Program-made: the position numbers and the translations under genes | NCBI GenBank assembly: GCA_016718405.1 | Contig: JADKDJ010000003.1 | Location: 1-64,000, forward strand | Source of the DNA: Candidatus Rhodoferax odensensis | Lineage (GTDB): Bacteria > Pseudomonadota > Gammaproteobacteria > Burkholderiales > Burkholderiaceae_C | Direction: 5' to 3' | DNA: 64,000 nt | In this document: positions 51,897 to 61,898 of the stretch, piece after piece | Layout: the number at the start of each line of letters is the position of its first letter | Position numbering within the stretch: position 1 is the stretch's first letter | The notes under the pieces: model-generated | Seen by the model: only the letters and a program-made list of their open reading frames with translations | Told to the model about the DNA's origin: nothing | The model's database searches: none

Positions 51897-54672
51897 TTAA
51901 AGACCCTTCAACATCTCCGCCACCTCCGCCTGCTGCGGGAACTTGTCCCCCAGCTTGGCAAGCTCGTCCAGTTCCTTGCGGGCCAGATCCTTCTTGCCGC
52001 CACCCATGTGAATCTTGGCCAGATTCAGCCTAAACAGATGGTTGTTGGGCTGTAGGGCCACAGCCTTGGCCTGCAATTCAGCCGCCTTGGCATGCTCACC
52101 CTTGGTCGACAACAGCATGGCCAAGGTGTCCATGAACGCGGGTTGGTTGGTCGCCAGGGTGTTTGCCTTCTCGGCGAGGGCAACGGCGCCCTCCTTACCC
52201 AGTTGACCAGTCACCCAGGCCAGATTGTTGTAGGCGACAGCATTGCTGGGCTGCAACTTAATCACTGTGGCGTAGTTCTTTTCGGCCGCGCCGTAGTCTT
52301 TTCGGGCTATTGCCTCATCGCCCAGATAAAAAACAAAGGCCGCGTCTTTGGGGTTGTCCCTTTGCCAGGCGGTGGCGAACTTGTCGGCGTCCAGGCCCTT
52401 GCCAGAAACCCTGAGAACCGAGTACAACTTGGTGGCCAGCTCTGAGGCGGGGCCCAGTTTCAACCCGGCGCGATAGGCGCCCACGGCTGCGTCCCAGTTC
52501 TTCTGCGCGGCATTGATGTCACCCTCCAGCGCAAAGCCCGCAACTGACTTGGGGTTCTGCCTCTGAACATCTCGCGCCAACTTCAGTGCCTGCTCGAAAC
52601 GCTTGGCGTCGACTTCGATCATGATCAACCCTCGCTGCGCTTCAAGCAGGTCGGGTTTGATATCCAGCGCTTTGCGCAAGCTTGACGCCGCTGCGTTCTT
52701 GTCCTTGGCCGCCATCTGGGCATCTGCCAGCCGCATTAGGGGTTGCACTGCCTGTGGGCGCATGGTAACCAGCTTGCTGAAGGAGCTGATGGCCTGGTTC
52801 AGGTCGCCCGCCGCTTGCTGCGTGCGACCCAAGGCGCCCAGCAGTTCGGCACTGTCGGGCAGGGCAGCCACGGCCGCTTGCGCTGTTGACAAGGCCTGCT
52901 TGACATCGTTGCTGCGCAGCAAGAAGTCGATCTGCATCACGCGCGGTGTCGCCTCAAGCGGATTCGCGGCCACTGCCTTGGCGATCAATTCACCCACCTC
53001 TTCCTTGGTCCCACCGGTACGCGAACGCAGCTCTGCGAGAGCCAACAAAGCCTGCACGTTCTTCGGGTCCTTGGCCACCAATGCCTCAAATCGCTTCTTG
53101 GCGTCTTCGGGCTTCTTCTCGACCAAATCAAGTGCGGCCAGACTGGCCACCGCCGGAAAGTACGTGGGATCGATTGTCTGCGCACGCTCAAAGCTCTTGC
53201 GGGCGCCCACCAGGTCCTGCTTGGCGAGCAATGTCCGGCCCCGCAAGTTGGCCGCCAAGGGTTTGTCGGCTTGCTTTTTCCATGGCGTCAATCGCCTTCA
53301 GTGCCTTGTCGTACTCCTTGCGGCTGAGGTGGGCGCTGATCAGGGCCATGTCGGCAGTGGTGCCCGCATCCGCTGCCGCGATATCCTGCAACTCACCCAC
53401 GGCGACGTCAGCTTGCCCATCTTTGAACTGCGCAACGGCAACGGCGGTGCGTTTTTTGGGGTCAGTCGGGTCGAGTTTGGCGGCCCTGGCAAAGTACTCC
53501 TGTGCCTTTTTAGCGTCGCCAGTTTGCAGGTAGACCTGGCCGGCAATCGGGAACAGTGCCGGATCCACAGTTGGCCTTGCCAGTATGGGTTGCAGCGCGG
53601 CCAGCGCCCGGTCCGCTTGCCCGGCGCGTACGTAAGTCATGATCAAAAGGCGTTGCGCCAAACTCAACTCAGGGGCCAACTGCAACGCCTTGCTGAGGTA
53701 GGCTTCAGCCTGCACCAAGGAGTTGCTCTGGAACTCGATCGCTCCAGCCAACTGCAGGGCCTTCGGGTTGTCGCCGGCAACTTTGAGCATTTGTTGGGAG
53801 ACCTCTTTGGCGACCTTGTAATCGCCCTTCTGGAAGGCAAGCTGCGTCTCGATGAATTTGGTCTGGGGATGGTTGGGTGCCAGTTTCTTCAATGGCTCAA
53901 ACTGAGTCTGGGCGTCCGCGAACTTGCGCTGCTCCAACAGAACGGTCAGCGCGCCCACATGACCTGACAGAAAGTCCGGCTTGGCCGCGATCGCCTTACG
54001 GTAAGAAGCCAGGGCCTCGTCGGGCTGCTTCTTGCTGTGGTACTGCACGTCGCCCTTGAGTTTCCAGGCCTCATGGTTGCGCGGATCGGTGGCAATCACC
54101 TGATCGGCACCCGCAAGTGCGCCATCAAAGTCGCGTTGGACCGCTTTGCTGCGGGCCTGCACGACCAGCGCCGGGGCATACCCTGGCTGGGCCGCGAGCG
54201 CAGCCGCCAGAGCCGTCCCGAATGCGGCCTGGTCACCTTGCGCGCCGTAGGCAGTAGCCAGCCAGGTCTGCAGGTCTGCTTTGGCGACGGGATCGGTCAG
54301 GGCGGTCTTGCCAAACTCTTCAATGAGTTTCTTGAACTGGCCTTGGCCCGCCACGGTTTGCGCCAGTCGTGGCACCACCAGGTCCTGAGGGTGTTTTAGT
54401 GCCAACGCTTTGCGCAGCTCAACCTCGGCCGCAACCCGGTCACCACCGTCGAGCAGGGCCTTACCCAGTAAATAGCGGGCCTCAGAGGAATCGGGGTTCT
54501 TCTGTAGCGCGTTCTTGATCTGAATGACGGCCGACTTGGTGTCGTTCTTGGCCAGGTAGTCCTTGGCAGAGGCCAGCATCTTGTCCGGGCTATCCCCGCC
54601 GCACCCGACTACCAGGAGCGAGACCAGCAGTGCCGACATCGCGACGCGCGCACTTGTTGTGACAGAACTCAT
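51897..54672 (-). pseudogene. prsT: XrtA/PEP-CTERM system TPR lipoprotein PrsT (copy 2), one frameshift
   Basis: The start at 54672 gives a lipoprotein signal (MSALLVSLLVVGCGGDSPDK; lipobox LVVGC). TPR units follow: MLASAKDYLAKNDTKSAVIQ, IQIKNALQKNPDSSEARYLL and LGKALLDGGDRVAAEVEL. The frame breaks at about 53280 inside ATGGAAAAAGCAAGCC. Deleting one A joins AIDAMEK to QADKPLAANLRGRTLLAKQD, and the gene length is one base over a multiple of 3. The restored protein is 924 residues, typical PrsT. It is downstream of prsR with 40 bp between, so prsK-prsR-prsT form an operon. The break could easily be a sequencing slip in the A run. Confidence 0.88.
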
Positions 54673-54712
54673 TTTTTGACCTCAGGTGAAACGGTGATGA
54701 CAATTCATTGGT

Positions 54713-56075
54713 TTACTTCAGACCCAGTCGATGCATCAGGTCGTACAGGGTTGGGCGGCTCACCCCCAGCAGTTCAGCCGCTTTGACGATGTTGCCATCG
54801 ACCCGGCCGAGGGCCGCGATGATGGTTTTCTTTTCCGCGGCGTCCCGCGCGGCACGCAAGTCCAGTGACTCCTGCACCGCCTCCCCACCCGCCGGAGCCA
54901 GGCCAATATCTTCGCTGGAAATGCAGCTGCCGTCGGCCATGATCGTGGCGCGCTTGACGCAGTTTTCCAGCTCCCTGATGTTGCCCGGGCCAATTGTGAG
55001 CCTCCACGGCCCGGATGGCCCCCTCACTGAGCGTCATCGAAGGACGGTTTTGCTCTTGAGAAAAGCGCTTGGCAAAGGCGTGCGCCAACAACGCCGCATC
55101 GCCGACTCGGGACCGCAGCGGCGGAATATTGATAACAATTTCGGCCAGCCGGTAGTACAAATCTTCACGAAAACGACCGTCCTTGCACAAGACCTTGAGG
55201 TCCTGGTGCGTGGCGCACACAATCCGCACGTCGACCGGTATCTCGTGGCGCCCACCCACCCGCTCGATGGTTCGCTCTTGCAGGAAGCGCAACAACTTCG
55301 CCTGCAGGGAAACCGGCAAGTCGCCAATTTCGTCCAGCATCAAAGTGCCCCCGCTGGCCAACTCGATTTTGCCCAGGGTCGTTTTGGAAGCCCCCGTGAA
55401 AGCGCCCTTCTCGTAGCCGAACAACTCGCTTTCAAGAAGATTCTCCGGAATCGCGGCGCAGTTGATGGCCACAAACTTCTCCGCGCGCCGCCCGGAAGAC
55501 TGGTGCAAGCCGCGCGCCAGCACTTCCTTGCCGGTACCGCTCTCGCCGAGCAGCATCACCGTGGCGTTGCTGCCGGCGACCTTTTCGATCGTGCGGCAAA
55601 TTCGCATCATCTCGGGGTCACGACTGATCAAGCCCTTGAGCGCGTCCGGTTGCTGCAACTCGCGCAGGCGGCGATTCTCCCTTTGCAACTCAACCAGCCT
55701 GAAGGCCCGGTCAATGGTCAGGCTCAGCAACTCGGGCTCGAACGGTTTGGCGAAAAAGTCGTACGCGCCCAACGCCACCGCGCGCAATGCGTTGGCCTGA
55801 TCGTTCTGCCCGGTCAGCACGATCACTTTGGTGTCCGCGTCAATCGCCAGGATCTGCTCCAACAACTTGAAGCCTTCCGACACCGAGTCCGGGTCTGGTG
55901 GCAAACCCAAGTCCATCGTCACCACCGACGGCGCATGCCGACGCAGCTGCACCAGTGCGCTCTCGCGGTCAGACGCAGTGACGGACTCGAACTTATCCAG
56001 CGACCATTTGATCTGTTTCTGCAACGCCGGATCGTCTTCAACAATCAGCAGACAGCGACTTCTCTCAGTGTTCAT
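54713..56075 (-). pseudogene. prsR: PEP-CTERM-box sigma-54 response regulator PrsR, one frameshift
   Basis: The AtoC/NtrC-type regulator has a receiver domain (about 1-125, TMDLGLPPDPDSVSEG with the phospho-Asp). An AAA+ domain follows: VMLLGESGTGKEVLARGLHQ, Walker A; YEKGAFTGASKTTLG, the sigma-54 contact loop. The Fis-type HTH is AAELLGVSRPTLYDLMHRLG. The frame is lost near 54992, where TGGCCCGGGC has one C too many; the other frame gives PGNIRELENCVKRATIMADG to the stop at 54713. Length is one over a multiple of 3. Restored 453 residues. With PrsK it activates PEP-CTERM genes from sigma-54 promoters. If the frameshift were real the DNA-binding part would be lost. Confidence 0.9.
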
Positions 56076-58192
56076 GATGATTTGGGTAAATGAATATCCG
56101 AGGCCTTCTGGACTTCCAGCAACGGTAGCAGAACGCTGACCACGGTACCGCGATTCACCACGCTGTCAACTTCGATTCTTCCGCCGAGCTCCTGTACATA
56201 CTGAAAGCTCTCGAACGCGCCAATGCCCATGCCGGTGGTCTTGGTGCTCTGGAAGGGCTTGAAGAGTCTATTCCTGACGAAGTCCTGCGACATGCCATGG
56301 CCCGTATCCCCAATCTCAATACGCGCCTGCCCACTGGCACGTAATAGTTTGAGCCATACCCGCCCGGATGCATCAGTTGCATCCATGGCATTCTGCACGA
56401 CATGCCCTAGCACCCGCTCCAGGCGCTCCTCGAGCCCACGCGTGAAGACCTGGTCCTGAAGCTCCAAGTCGAGCGTGCGCCCTCGTTGTGCGGAGCTGGC
56501 CGCCAGTCGACGGGCGATCTCGACCAAGTCTACACCGGCAGTCGAACCGGACGAACTGGCGCCCTCTCGCAACTGTGACATCAGCTGACGCATACGGTCG
56601 AGCGAGTTCTCGACCGTCATCAGCATATCCTGCTGAAACTCCGGGTTGTCGTGCAAGCGCTTGGCGTTCTTCATCATCAGGGACAGCTGCGTGACAATGT
56701 TCTTGAGGTCATGCACCACAAAAGCCGACATGCGGTTGAATGCATCGAATTTTCGGGCATCCAGCAAGGCCTCGGTCGCCTGCATTTGGGCCAAAAAGCT
56801 GGCGGCTTGGCGACCCGCTGTCTTGAGCAGGTCATTGACTTCCCAGTTCACATCCATCCGGGTACGGGCACTGGCCAGCACGACGAAGCCGATCAGTTCC
56901 TCCCCCACGGACAAGGGCACTACCAGCCAGGCCTGCTTCAATTCGCGCAGCCAATCGGGCAAGGCCAACTGCCCATAGCGCCTGGGGTAGGAGCGGTATT
57001 CCTCCAGGTTCACCACCCATCCACTGGTCGTCATGAAATTGCAGAATGCACTGGTGGCGTCTTCCTTGGCCGAGAGCTCCGGCATGTTCCACGTCGCCAG
57101 TTGGCTAAAGGCGGCCTCGCCCTTGTTGCGCAACCACAGCGCACCTGCGGGGCTTTCCAGCATGTCGGCCAGGCCACGAATCACCTGGGGACCCATTTCC
57201 TGAGGAGACTTTTGGTCCGACAGCGTCTTGGTGAACTTCAACCACTCTTCGCGGTAATCGTACCGGTAGCGAAAGAAGTGCTTGCCCAACAGTACCCGCA
57301 ACTTGGCGCGCACCGTGGCCGACAAGGCCAACACCACCAGCACGACCAAGGCTGCAAAGACCAGACCGACCTGCAGCGCCGGCCCCCACTCCCCACCAAA
57401 GTAACGCACGTAATAGCCCACGGCGGAAATAAACAGCAGGTAGAGCCCGGCAATCAATAGGGTTGCGGAATGAAACGCCGCGCGCCGCGACACCCGCACC
57501 TTGGAGGTCCAATTGCTGCTGCGACTCGAGGACAGCAGGAGCAACGGGAGCACCAGCGCGTGCACGGCGCCACGAATACTCAACACATTGCGGTCCAGGC
57601 TATTGAACAAGACCGCCTGCGAGAACAGGTACAAATCAAACAGAAAGATGCCCGCCAGACCCAGGCACAGCGGCTTGACGTTCCAGCGCAAATCCTCCGC
57701 GACGTTGCGAAACAACTGCTCCAGCAAAACCAGGGCCAGCACCGGCATGGCCATCGCACTCAGCAGAATCAACCGGGCCGGATCACCCAACACCGTGGCA
57801 CGCTGCACCAGCATTCCGAGCGCGAGCACCCCAAACAGAACCAAACCAATCGCCAATGGCCTAAGCCATGCGATGCCAGGTGGCAATTGGGCAGAATCCG
57901 GCGCGCGCAACAGACCGAGCAACAGCGCAAACCATGCCGCATAACGCAACAGGTCGAACAGACCACTGAAGACCTGCAAATACGGCTGGCCTGTCCACAA
58001 GAAGACCAGCAACAGACTGCCCCACAGGGCGCTGCAGACCGCCGCCGCGAGCATCGCCGTCTTGAGTCTGTCTCGGGGCGCGCGCAGGTAGCCAAGCTGC
58101 AGCAAATGAACCGCAAACACGGCGTAGGCCACGCCGGCCAAACCATAGCTCCAGGCGCTTAGAACAAGGTCGCTGCTTTGCATGACAGGCAC
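56072..58192 (-). CDS. prsK: XrtA/PEP-CTERM system histidine kinase PrsK
   Basis: The 706-residue sensor kinase has about eight N-terminal membrane helices (residues 10-300), a GAF-like domain (about 330-460; VVPLSVGEELIGFVVLASAR) and a dimerisation helix with the phospho-His in AFVVHDLKNIVTQLSLMMKN near residue 490. The ATPase domain follows: VLGHVVQNAMDATD, IEIGDTGHGMSQDFVRNRLF and TTGMGIGAFESFQY. Its stop overlaps the prsR start by ATGA, as expected for a cognate pair. Intact. The signal it senses is not known. Confidence 0.93.
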   Translation of the reverse strand: MPVMQSSDLVLSAWSYGLAGVAYAVFAVHLLQLGYLRAPRDRLKTAMLAAAVCSALWGSLLLVFLWTGQPYLQVFSGLFDLLRYAAWFALLLGLLRAPDSAQLPPGIAWLRPLAIGLVLFGVLALGMLVQRATVLGDPARLILLSAMAMPVLALVLLEQLFRNVAEDLRWNVKPLCLGLAGIFLFDLYLFSQAVLFNSLDRNVLSIRGAVHALVLPLLLLSSSRSSNWTSKVRVSRRAAFHSATLLIAGLYLLFISAVGYYVRYFGGEWGPALQVGLVFAALVVLVVLALSATVRAKLRVLLGKHFFRYRYDYREEWLKFTKTLSDQKSPQEMGPQVIRGLADMLESPAGALWLRNKGEAAFSQLATWNMPELSAKEDATSAFCNFMTTSGWVVNLEEYRSYPRRYGQLALPDWLRELKQAWLVVPLSVGEELIGFVVLASARTRMDVNWEVNDLLKTAGRQAASFLAQMQATEALLDARKFDAFNRMSAFVVHDLKNIVTQLSLMMKNAKRLHDNPEFQQDMLMTVENSLDRMRQLMSQLREGASSSGSTAGVDLVEIARRLAASSAQRGRTLDLELQDQVFTRGLEERLERVLGHVVQNAMDATDASGRVWLKLLRASGQARIEIGDTGHGMSQDFVRNRLFKPFQSTKTTGMGIGAFESFQYVQELGGRIEVDSVVNRGTVVSVLLPLLEVQKASDIHLPKSS

Positions 58193-58222
58193 GGTGCAAC
58201 CCGGCTCACGGTGTCGCCCGAC

Positions 58223-59622
58223 TCACTGGGCTCCTTTGGCCGTCAGAACCACGCCAACGGTCTCAAACAGGATGATCAGATCCAGAAACAACGAGTGGTT
58301 CTTGACGTAATACAGGTCGTACTGCAGCTTCTCGGCCGAGTCCTCGACCGAGGCGCCGTAGTGGTAGCGCACTTGCGCCCAGCCGGTCACCCCCGGTTTG
58401 ACGCTTTGCCTGACCGCGAAATAGGGTATCTCCTGGGTCAGCTTGTCGACAAAGTAGGCTCGTTCTGGCCTCGGCCTAACCAGACTCATGTCGCCATTGA
58501 GAACACTGAACAACTGGGGCAGCTCGTCAATGCGCAGCTTGCGGATCACTCGGCCGACTTTGGTCACCCGATCGTCCTGCGCCGCCGCCCAGCGCGGCTG
58601 GCCGTCTTGCTCGGCATCGGTGCGCATGCTGCGAAACTTGACCACGTTGAACAGTCGCCCGTTGAGGCCAACCCGTTCCTGCAGGTACAGCATCGGCCCG
58701 CCACCTTCGAGCAACAGCAACAAACCGGTCACCGCCATGATGGGTAGCGCCAGCAGGATCAACACCAAGGCGCAGACAATGTCAAACAAACGCTTGACCA
58801 CCGTGCGTACCAAACCCTGCTGAAAACCATCGCCAAAAATTAACCAACCCGCGGACACCGCATCGAGCCGGATCTGACCCAGAGTCTTCTCGAAGTGCGT
58901 CGCAATATCCACCACGCGCACGCCTTGCAATTTGCAATCGAGCAGTTCACGCATGGGCATGCTGCCGCCGCGTCGCTCGACACGGCCACGACGATTTCAT
59001 CGACCCGCTCTTCCAGCACAACGTCGGTGAGGGACTTCTGAGGCGTTAATGGGCCCAGGCCAGACAGCAGCCCTTTGGCCGAAATTTCAGTCTCGGTATC
59101 CCGCGGACTTGCAAAATACCCGACCAGATCCACGTTGGGATCCGAGCGTTGCAGGGATTTGCCGACCATCTTGGCGCGCGAGCCCGAACCGAAGATCAGC
59201 ACGCGCTGGCGCATTGCCGATTGCGGCGTGGCATGCGCCACGTAAACCCGATGCATCAAGACGAAGGCGACGACAGCGACGACCGAAGTCGTCAGCATCG
59301 AGCGAAGCTCCTGCCCAAGCGGCGCCAAGGTAAAGATCAGGTACGCCAGTGCCAAAGTAAATATCAGCGACATGACCGCGCGCGCACGCGACTGTCCCAG
59401 GGATCGCGTATGTGCCTGCTGGTAGAACCCCAACGCGGCGTTGATCGCCAGCATTCCGCCAGCCAACAAGAGCGCAGCCGTCGGCAAGAAGGTCTCAGCC
59501 AAGGCTTGCTGCGGCGAGCGCCACAGGCTGGTGCCAACCACCACTGCCATCACCAGACTGAAATCAAAAAAGATTTGTGACAGCGTTCGGCGATGAAAGT
59601 AATGACCAAATATTTTTATCAA
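58223..59622 (-). pseudogene. XrtA-associated polyprenyl-phosphate sugar transferase (TIGR03013-type), one frameshift
   Basis: This initiating glycosyltransferase loads the first sugar-1-phosphate onto undecaprenyl phosphate. MIKIFGHYFHRRTLSQIFFD is the usual start (TTG at 59622, AGGAA upstream). Four or five membrane helices follow, then a Rossmann part RVLIFGSGSRAKMVGKSL. The frame is lost near 58975, and MRELLDCKLQGVRVVDIATH follows in another frame. The catalytic domain reads KRLFDIVCALVLILLALPIM, FNVVKFRSMRTDAEQDG, RIDELPQLFSVLNGDMSLVR, PRPERAYFV. The length is one base short of a multiple of 3, so a single missing base repairs it to about 466 residues. It is 30 bp upstream of prsK, likely the same operon. 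Confidence 0.88.
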
Positions 59623-59771
59623 GGTTTAATTCCTGTGTTCTTGAACAACATCCCCTCAACACCGCTCAAGCGTGTCGGTGCGACTGGCCGGCACGCACCG
59701 CAGAAATTGTAGTTGGATTGGCCTCCAGACGCCCAGATCCAACACCAGAGAGCCAACCAAGCCGCATTCTG

Positions 59772-61898
59772 TCACCGCGAATCGACACCACGCCGCAACT
59801 CAATCAGGCAAGTGGTCAGTAGGCACAATAGGAACGCGACGCGCGGGACATCCATGACACTACCCCAGATCCCCACCAGCAAGCCCCCTACCAGACCCGC
59901 CGCCAAGACATTTGCAAGCCGCGAAGGCGGGCCAGCCGCTGTCCTCGCGCCGCCGACGCCGTGCAAGGCCGCAGCAAGCGCCAGGCCCACCAGCAGCAAA
60001 CCCAAAACACCCCGCTCAATCAGCAATTCCAGGTAGAGGTTATCGATGTGCCATGGCAGAAAGTGAACCTGGGCCGAAGGAAACCAATGCGACAGACCTT
60101 CTGAGAAGTCTCCCACTGTCGTCAAGCCAGCAGCGCCCGGCGGCCCCAGACCGACCGTGGCCAAGTCCACCGAAGCGCCGGCCTGCAGCACCGAAATAGA
60201 CAGCACCCCGAGCCGCGGCGCAATCCGCGCGCCTCGTCGCGGAGGGACACCGACCAGATTCAGGCTGTGGCGTCGCCACTCACCAGTCGTCGCGCCTGTG
60301 CGGAATTGGGCTCGTTGACAGGCGCCGTCAAATAGCAGGTGCCGCTCGCATACCCGCACGGCGACCCAGGTATCGGCGTCCGTCCTGAAGTCGAGACTCA
60401 CCCGATACCCACCTGCCTCGGTGAGTTCGACGCGTCGGGCCAATCCAAACAAGCCCGCCAGGGACGCATCCTTGAGCGGCCCCTGAAGTCTGGCGAACCC
60501 CGTGACGCCGCCCTGCCTCGCCAAGGGTGATGGGTCGGGCTCACCGGAGAACCTCCGTGCTGCGCACTGCGGTGCGAGCTTGCTTGGGGGCGGCCCTGCG
60601 CAGCGCTCCTGCTGCCATGTCACCATCCCGGAAAACTCACCCCTGTCGACCTGCCGAGCGTAATGAGCGGGCAAGCGCCCCAGCCCAATGCCAAGCAGCC
60701 AATCCGTCGGCGTTGTCAACAGCGCCAGGCCATCGCGCCAGTGCGCCAGGCGTTTGGCCATGTCGCGATCGGCCACACCTATACGCTCGGCCATATAGCT
60801 GCCACCGATCAGAACCGAGCCAACTTCCATCAACAAGACACCCGCCAACACGGCGCCACCAATGCGCTTCCAGGGAAGTGGGCGCAAACCCGGTGCAAAC
60901 GGGCCCGTCCTGTGCGCTGCGATGCAACGAAGCCACCACAGCGCTGCAAGCCCTGCACAGGGCACCGCTACCGCCAAGTAGACCCCGCGCGAGAATGTGG
61001 TCAGCACCGCATAGACCGCTGCGACGCTCAGCAACGCCAGCCCCGCCCACACCACCGGGCGCCGCACCGCCACCAGCGCCCAAACCATGAACGGCAGCGT
61101 CATTGCGATGTAGGCGTCGATCGCCGCGCCGCCCACATGCATCTCCCAGAACAACGCCGTGGTGCGGTAACGACTGGAGAAGTCAGACAACCCTGGAAAT
61201 GCGTATCGCTCCCACAGAACCGCGGCGCAAACGACCGCCAAACCCGCCAGCACGCCGCTGCCGAGCAACTGCAACGAGCGTTCGGCGTTCCGTCGCATGG
61301 CAGCGCGGATGATCGGAATCAGCAGCAAGACATAAGCAACACTCTTAAACACCCGCACGCTGTTGAGGGCGGCACTGTAGCCGGCAAACCAGTCAAACGA
61401 CCAGCCCCCCGCGTCAGCAATGCCGCGCCACAGCGCCAGCAAACTCGACACCAAAAGACCGAGCACCAAACTCGCCAATGCCCAATCGGGTGCGACCAGC
61501 CGGCCACCTTGAGGCTGAGCTGTACCCCGATCGGACACCCAGATGCCACGCCGGCACGTCAACGCCGCTGCGCGCGCGTAGTTGCCAGCCAGCACCCCGA
61601 GCAACAGAATGTCGAACTCTTCGAATACCAACCAGCCCGTCCACGGTGAAAAATTTAGCAGCGGCAACGCGGCGGGCACGACAACCAGCCACAAACGCGG
61701 CCAGTACGCCACGGTGAGGCCCCAAGCGACGAACCCGGCGAGCAAACTGGCGGGCCACAGCGGGTGATTCCAGGCCAACCAAGCCCCCAAGCCCGAGCAA
61801 GCCAGCGCCGCAGCGCTTGCCAGGGTGAGCCGGGCCAGGCGGTGAGCGCGTGAGCCCCCACCGAAGAAACGACGTTCTATACCAAGACTTCGAGACAC
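59772..61898 (-). CDS. O-antigen ligase-like membrane protein with large extracytoplasmic insert
   Basis: The 708-residue protein has ten or more membrane helices, beginning LARLTLASAAALACSGLGAW. The Wzy_C-type core reads MTLPFMVWALVAVRRPVVWA and VYAVLTTFSRGVYLAVAVPC. A long soluble segment follows at about residues 440-620, before the last helices. This segment has a beta-sandwich look: GGYRVSLDFRTDADTWVAVR, GEWRRHSLNLVGVPPRRGAR and GVLSISVLQAGASVDLATVG. O-antigen-ligase-family proteins in exosortase loci are thought to attach or polymerise glycans. The GTG at 61898, overlapping the decarboxylase stop by 22 bases, is my choice; the frame is open to 62030 and no ribosome site decides. Intact. 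Confidence 0.75.
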   Translation of the reverse strand: MSRSLGIERRFFGGGSRAHRLARLTLASAAALACSGLGAWLAWNHPLWPASLLAGFVAWGLTVAYWPRLWLVVVPAALPLLNFSPWTGWLVFEEFDILLLGVLAGNYARAAALTCRRGIWVSDRGTAQPQGGRLVAPDWALASLVLGLLVSSLLALWRGIADAGGWSFDWFAGYSAALNSVRVFKSVAYVLLLIPIIRAAMRRNAERSLQLLGSGVLAGLAVVCAAVLWERYAFPGLSDFSSRYRTTALFWEMHVGGAAIDAYIAMTLPFMVWALVAVRRPVVWAGLALLSVAAVYAVLTTFSRGVYLAVAVPCAGLAALWWLRCIAAHRTGPFAPGLRPLPWKRIGGAVLAGVLLMEVGSVLIGGSYMAERIGVADRDMAKRLAHWRDGLALLTTPTDWLLGIGLGRLPAHYARQVDRGEFSGMVTWQQERCAGPPPSKLAPQCAARRFSGEPDPSPLARQGGVTGFARLQGPLKDASLAGLFGLARRVELTEAGGYRVSLDFRTDADTWVAVRVCERHLLFDGACQRAQFRTGATTGEWRRHSLNLVGVPPRRGARIAPRLGVLSISVLQAGASVDLATVGLGPPGAAGLTTVGDFSEGLSHWFPSAQVHFLPWHIDNLYLELLIERGVLGLLLVGLALAAALHGVGGARTAAGPPSRLANVLAAGLVGGLLVGIWGSVMDVPRVAFLLCLLTTCLIELRRGVDSR

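Noticed and set aside
51897..53291. Separate shorter TPR gene downstream of prsT copy 2
   Set aside because: It is the C-terminal half of the same prsT gene; removal of one A near 53280 joins both halves.
54713..55027. Separate small Fis-type DNA-binding gene after prsR
   Set aside because: It is the C-terminal end of PrsR read in another frame; one extra C near 54992 explains it.
58223..58960. Stand-alone short sugar transferase without membrane head
   Set aside because: The membrane and Rossmann part lies directly upstream in another frame; together they make one normal-length protein.
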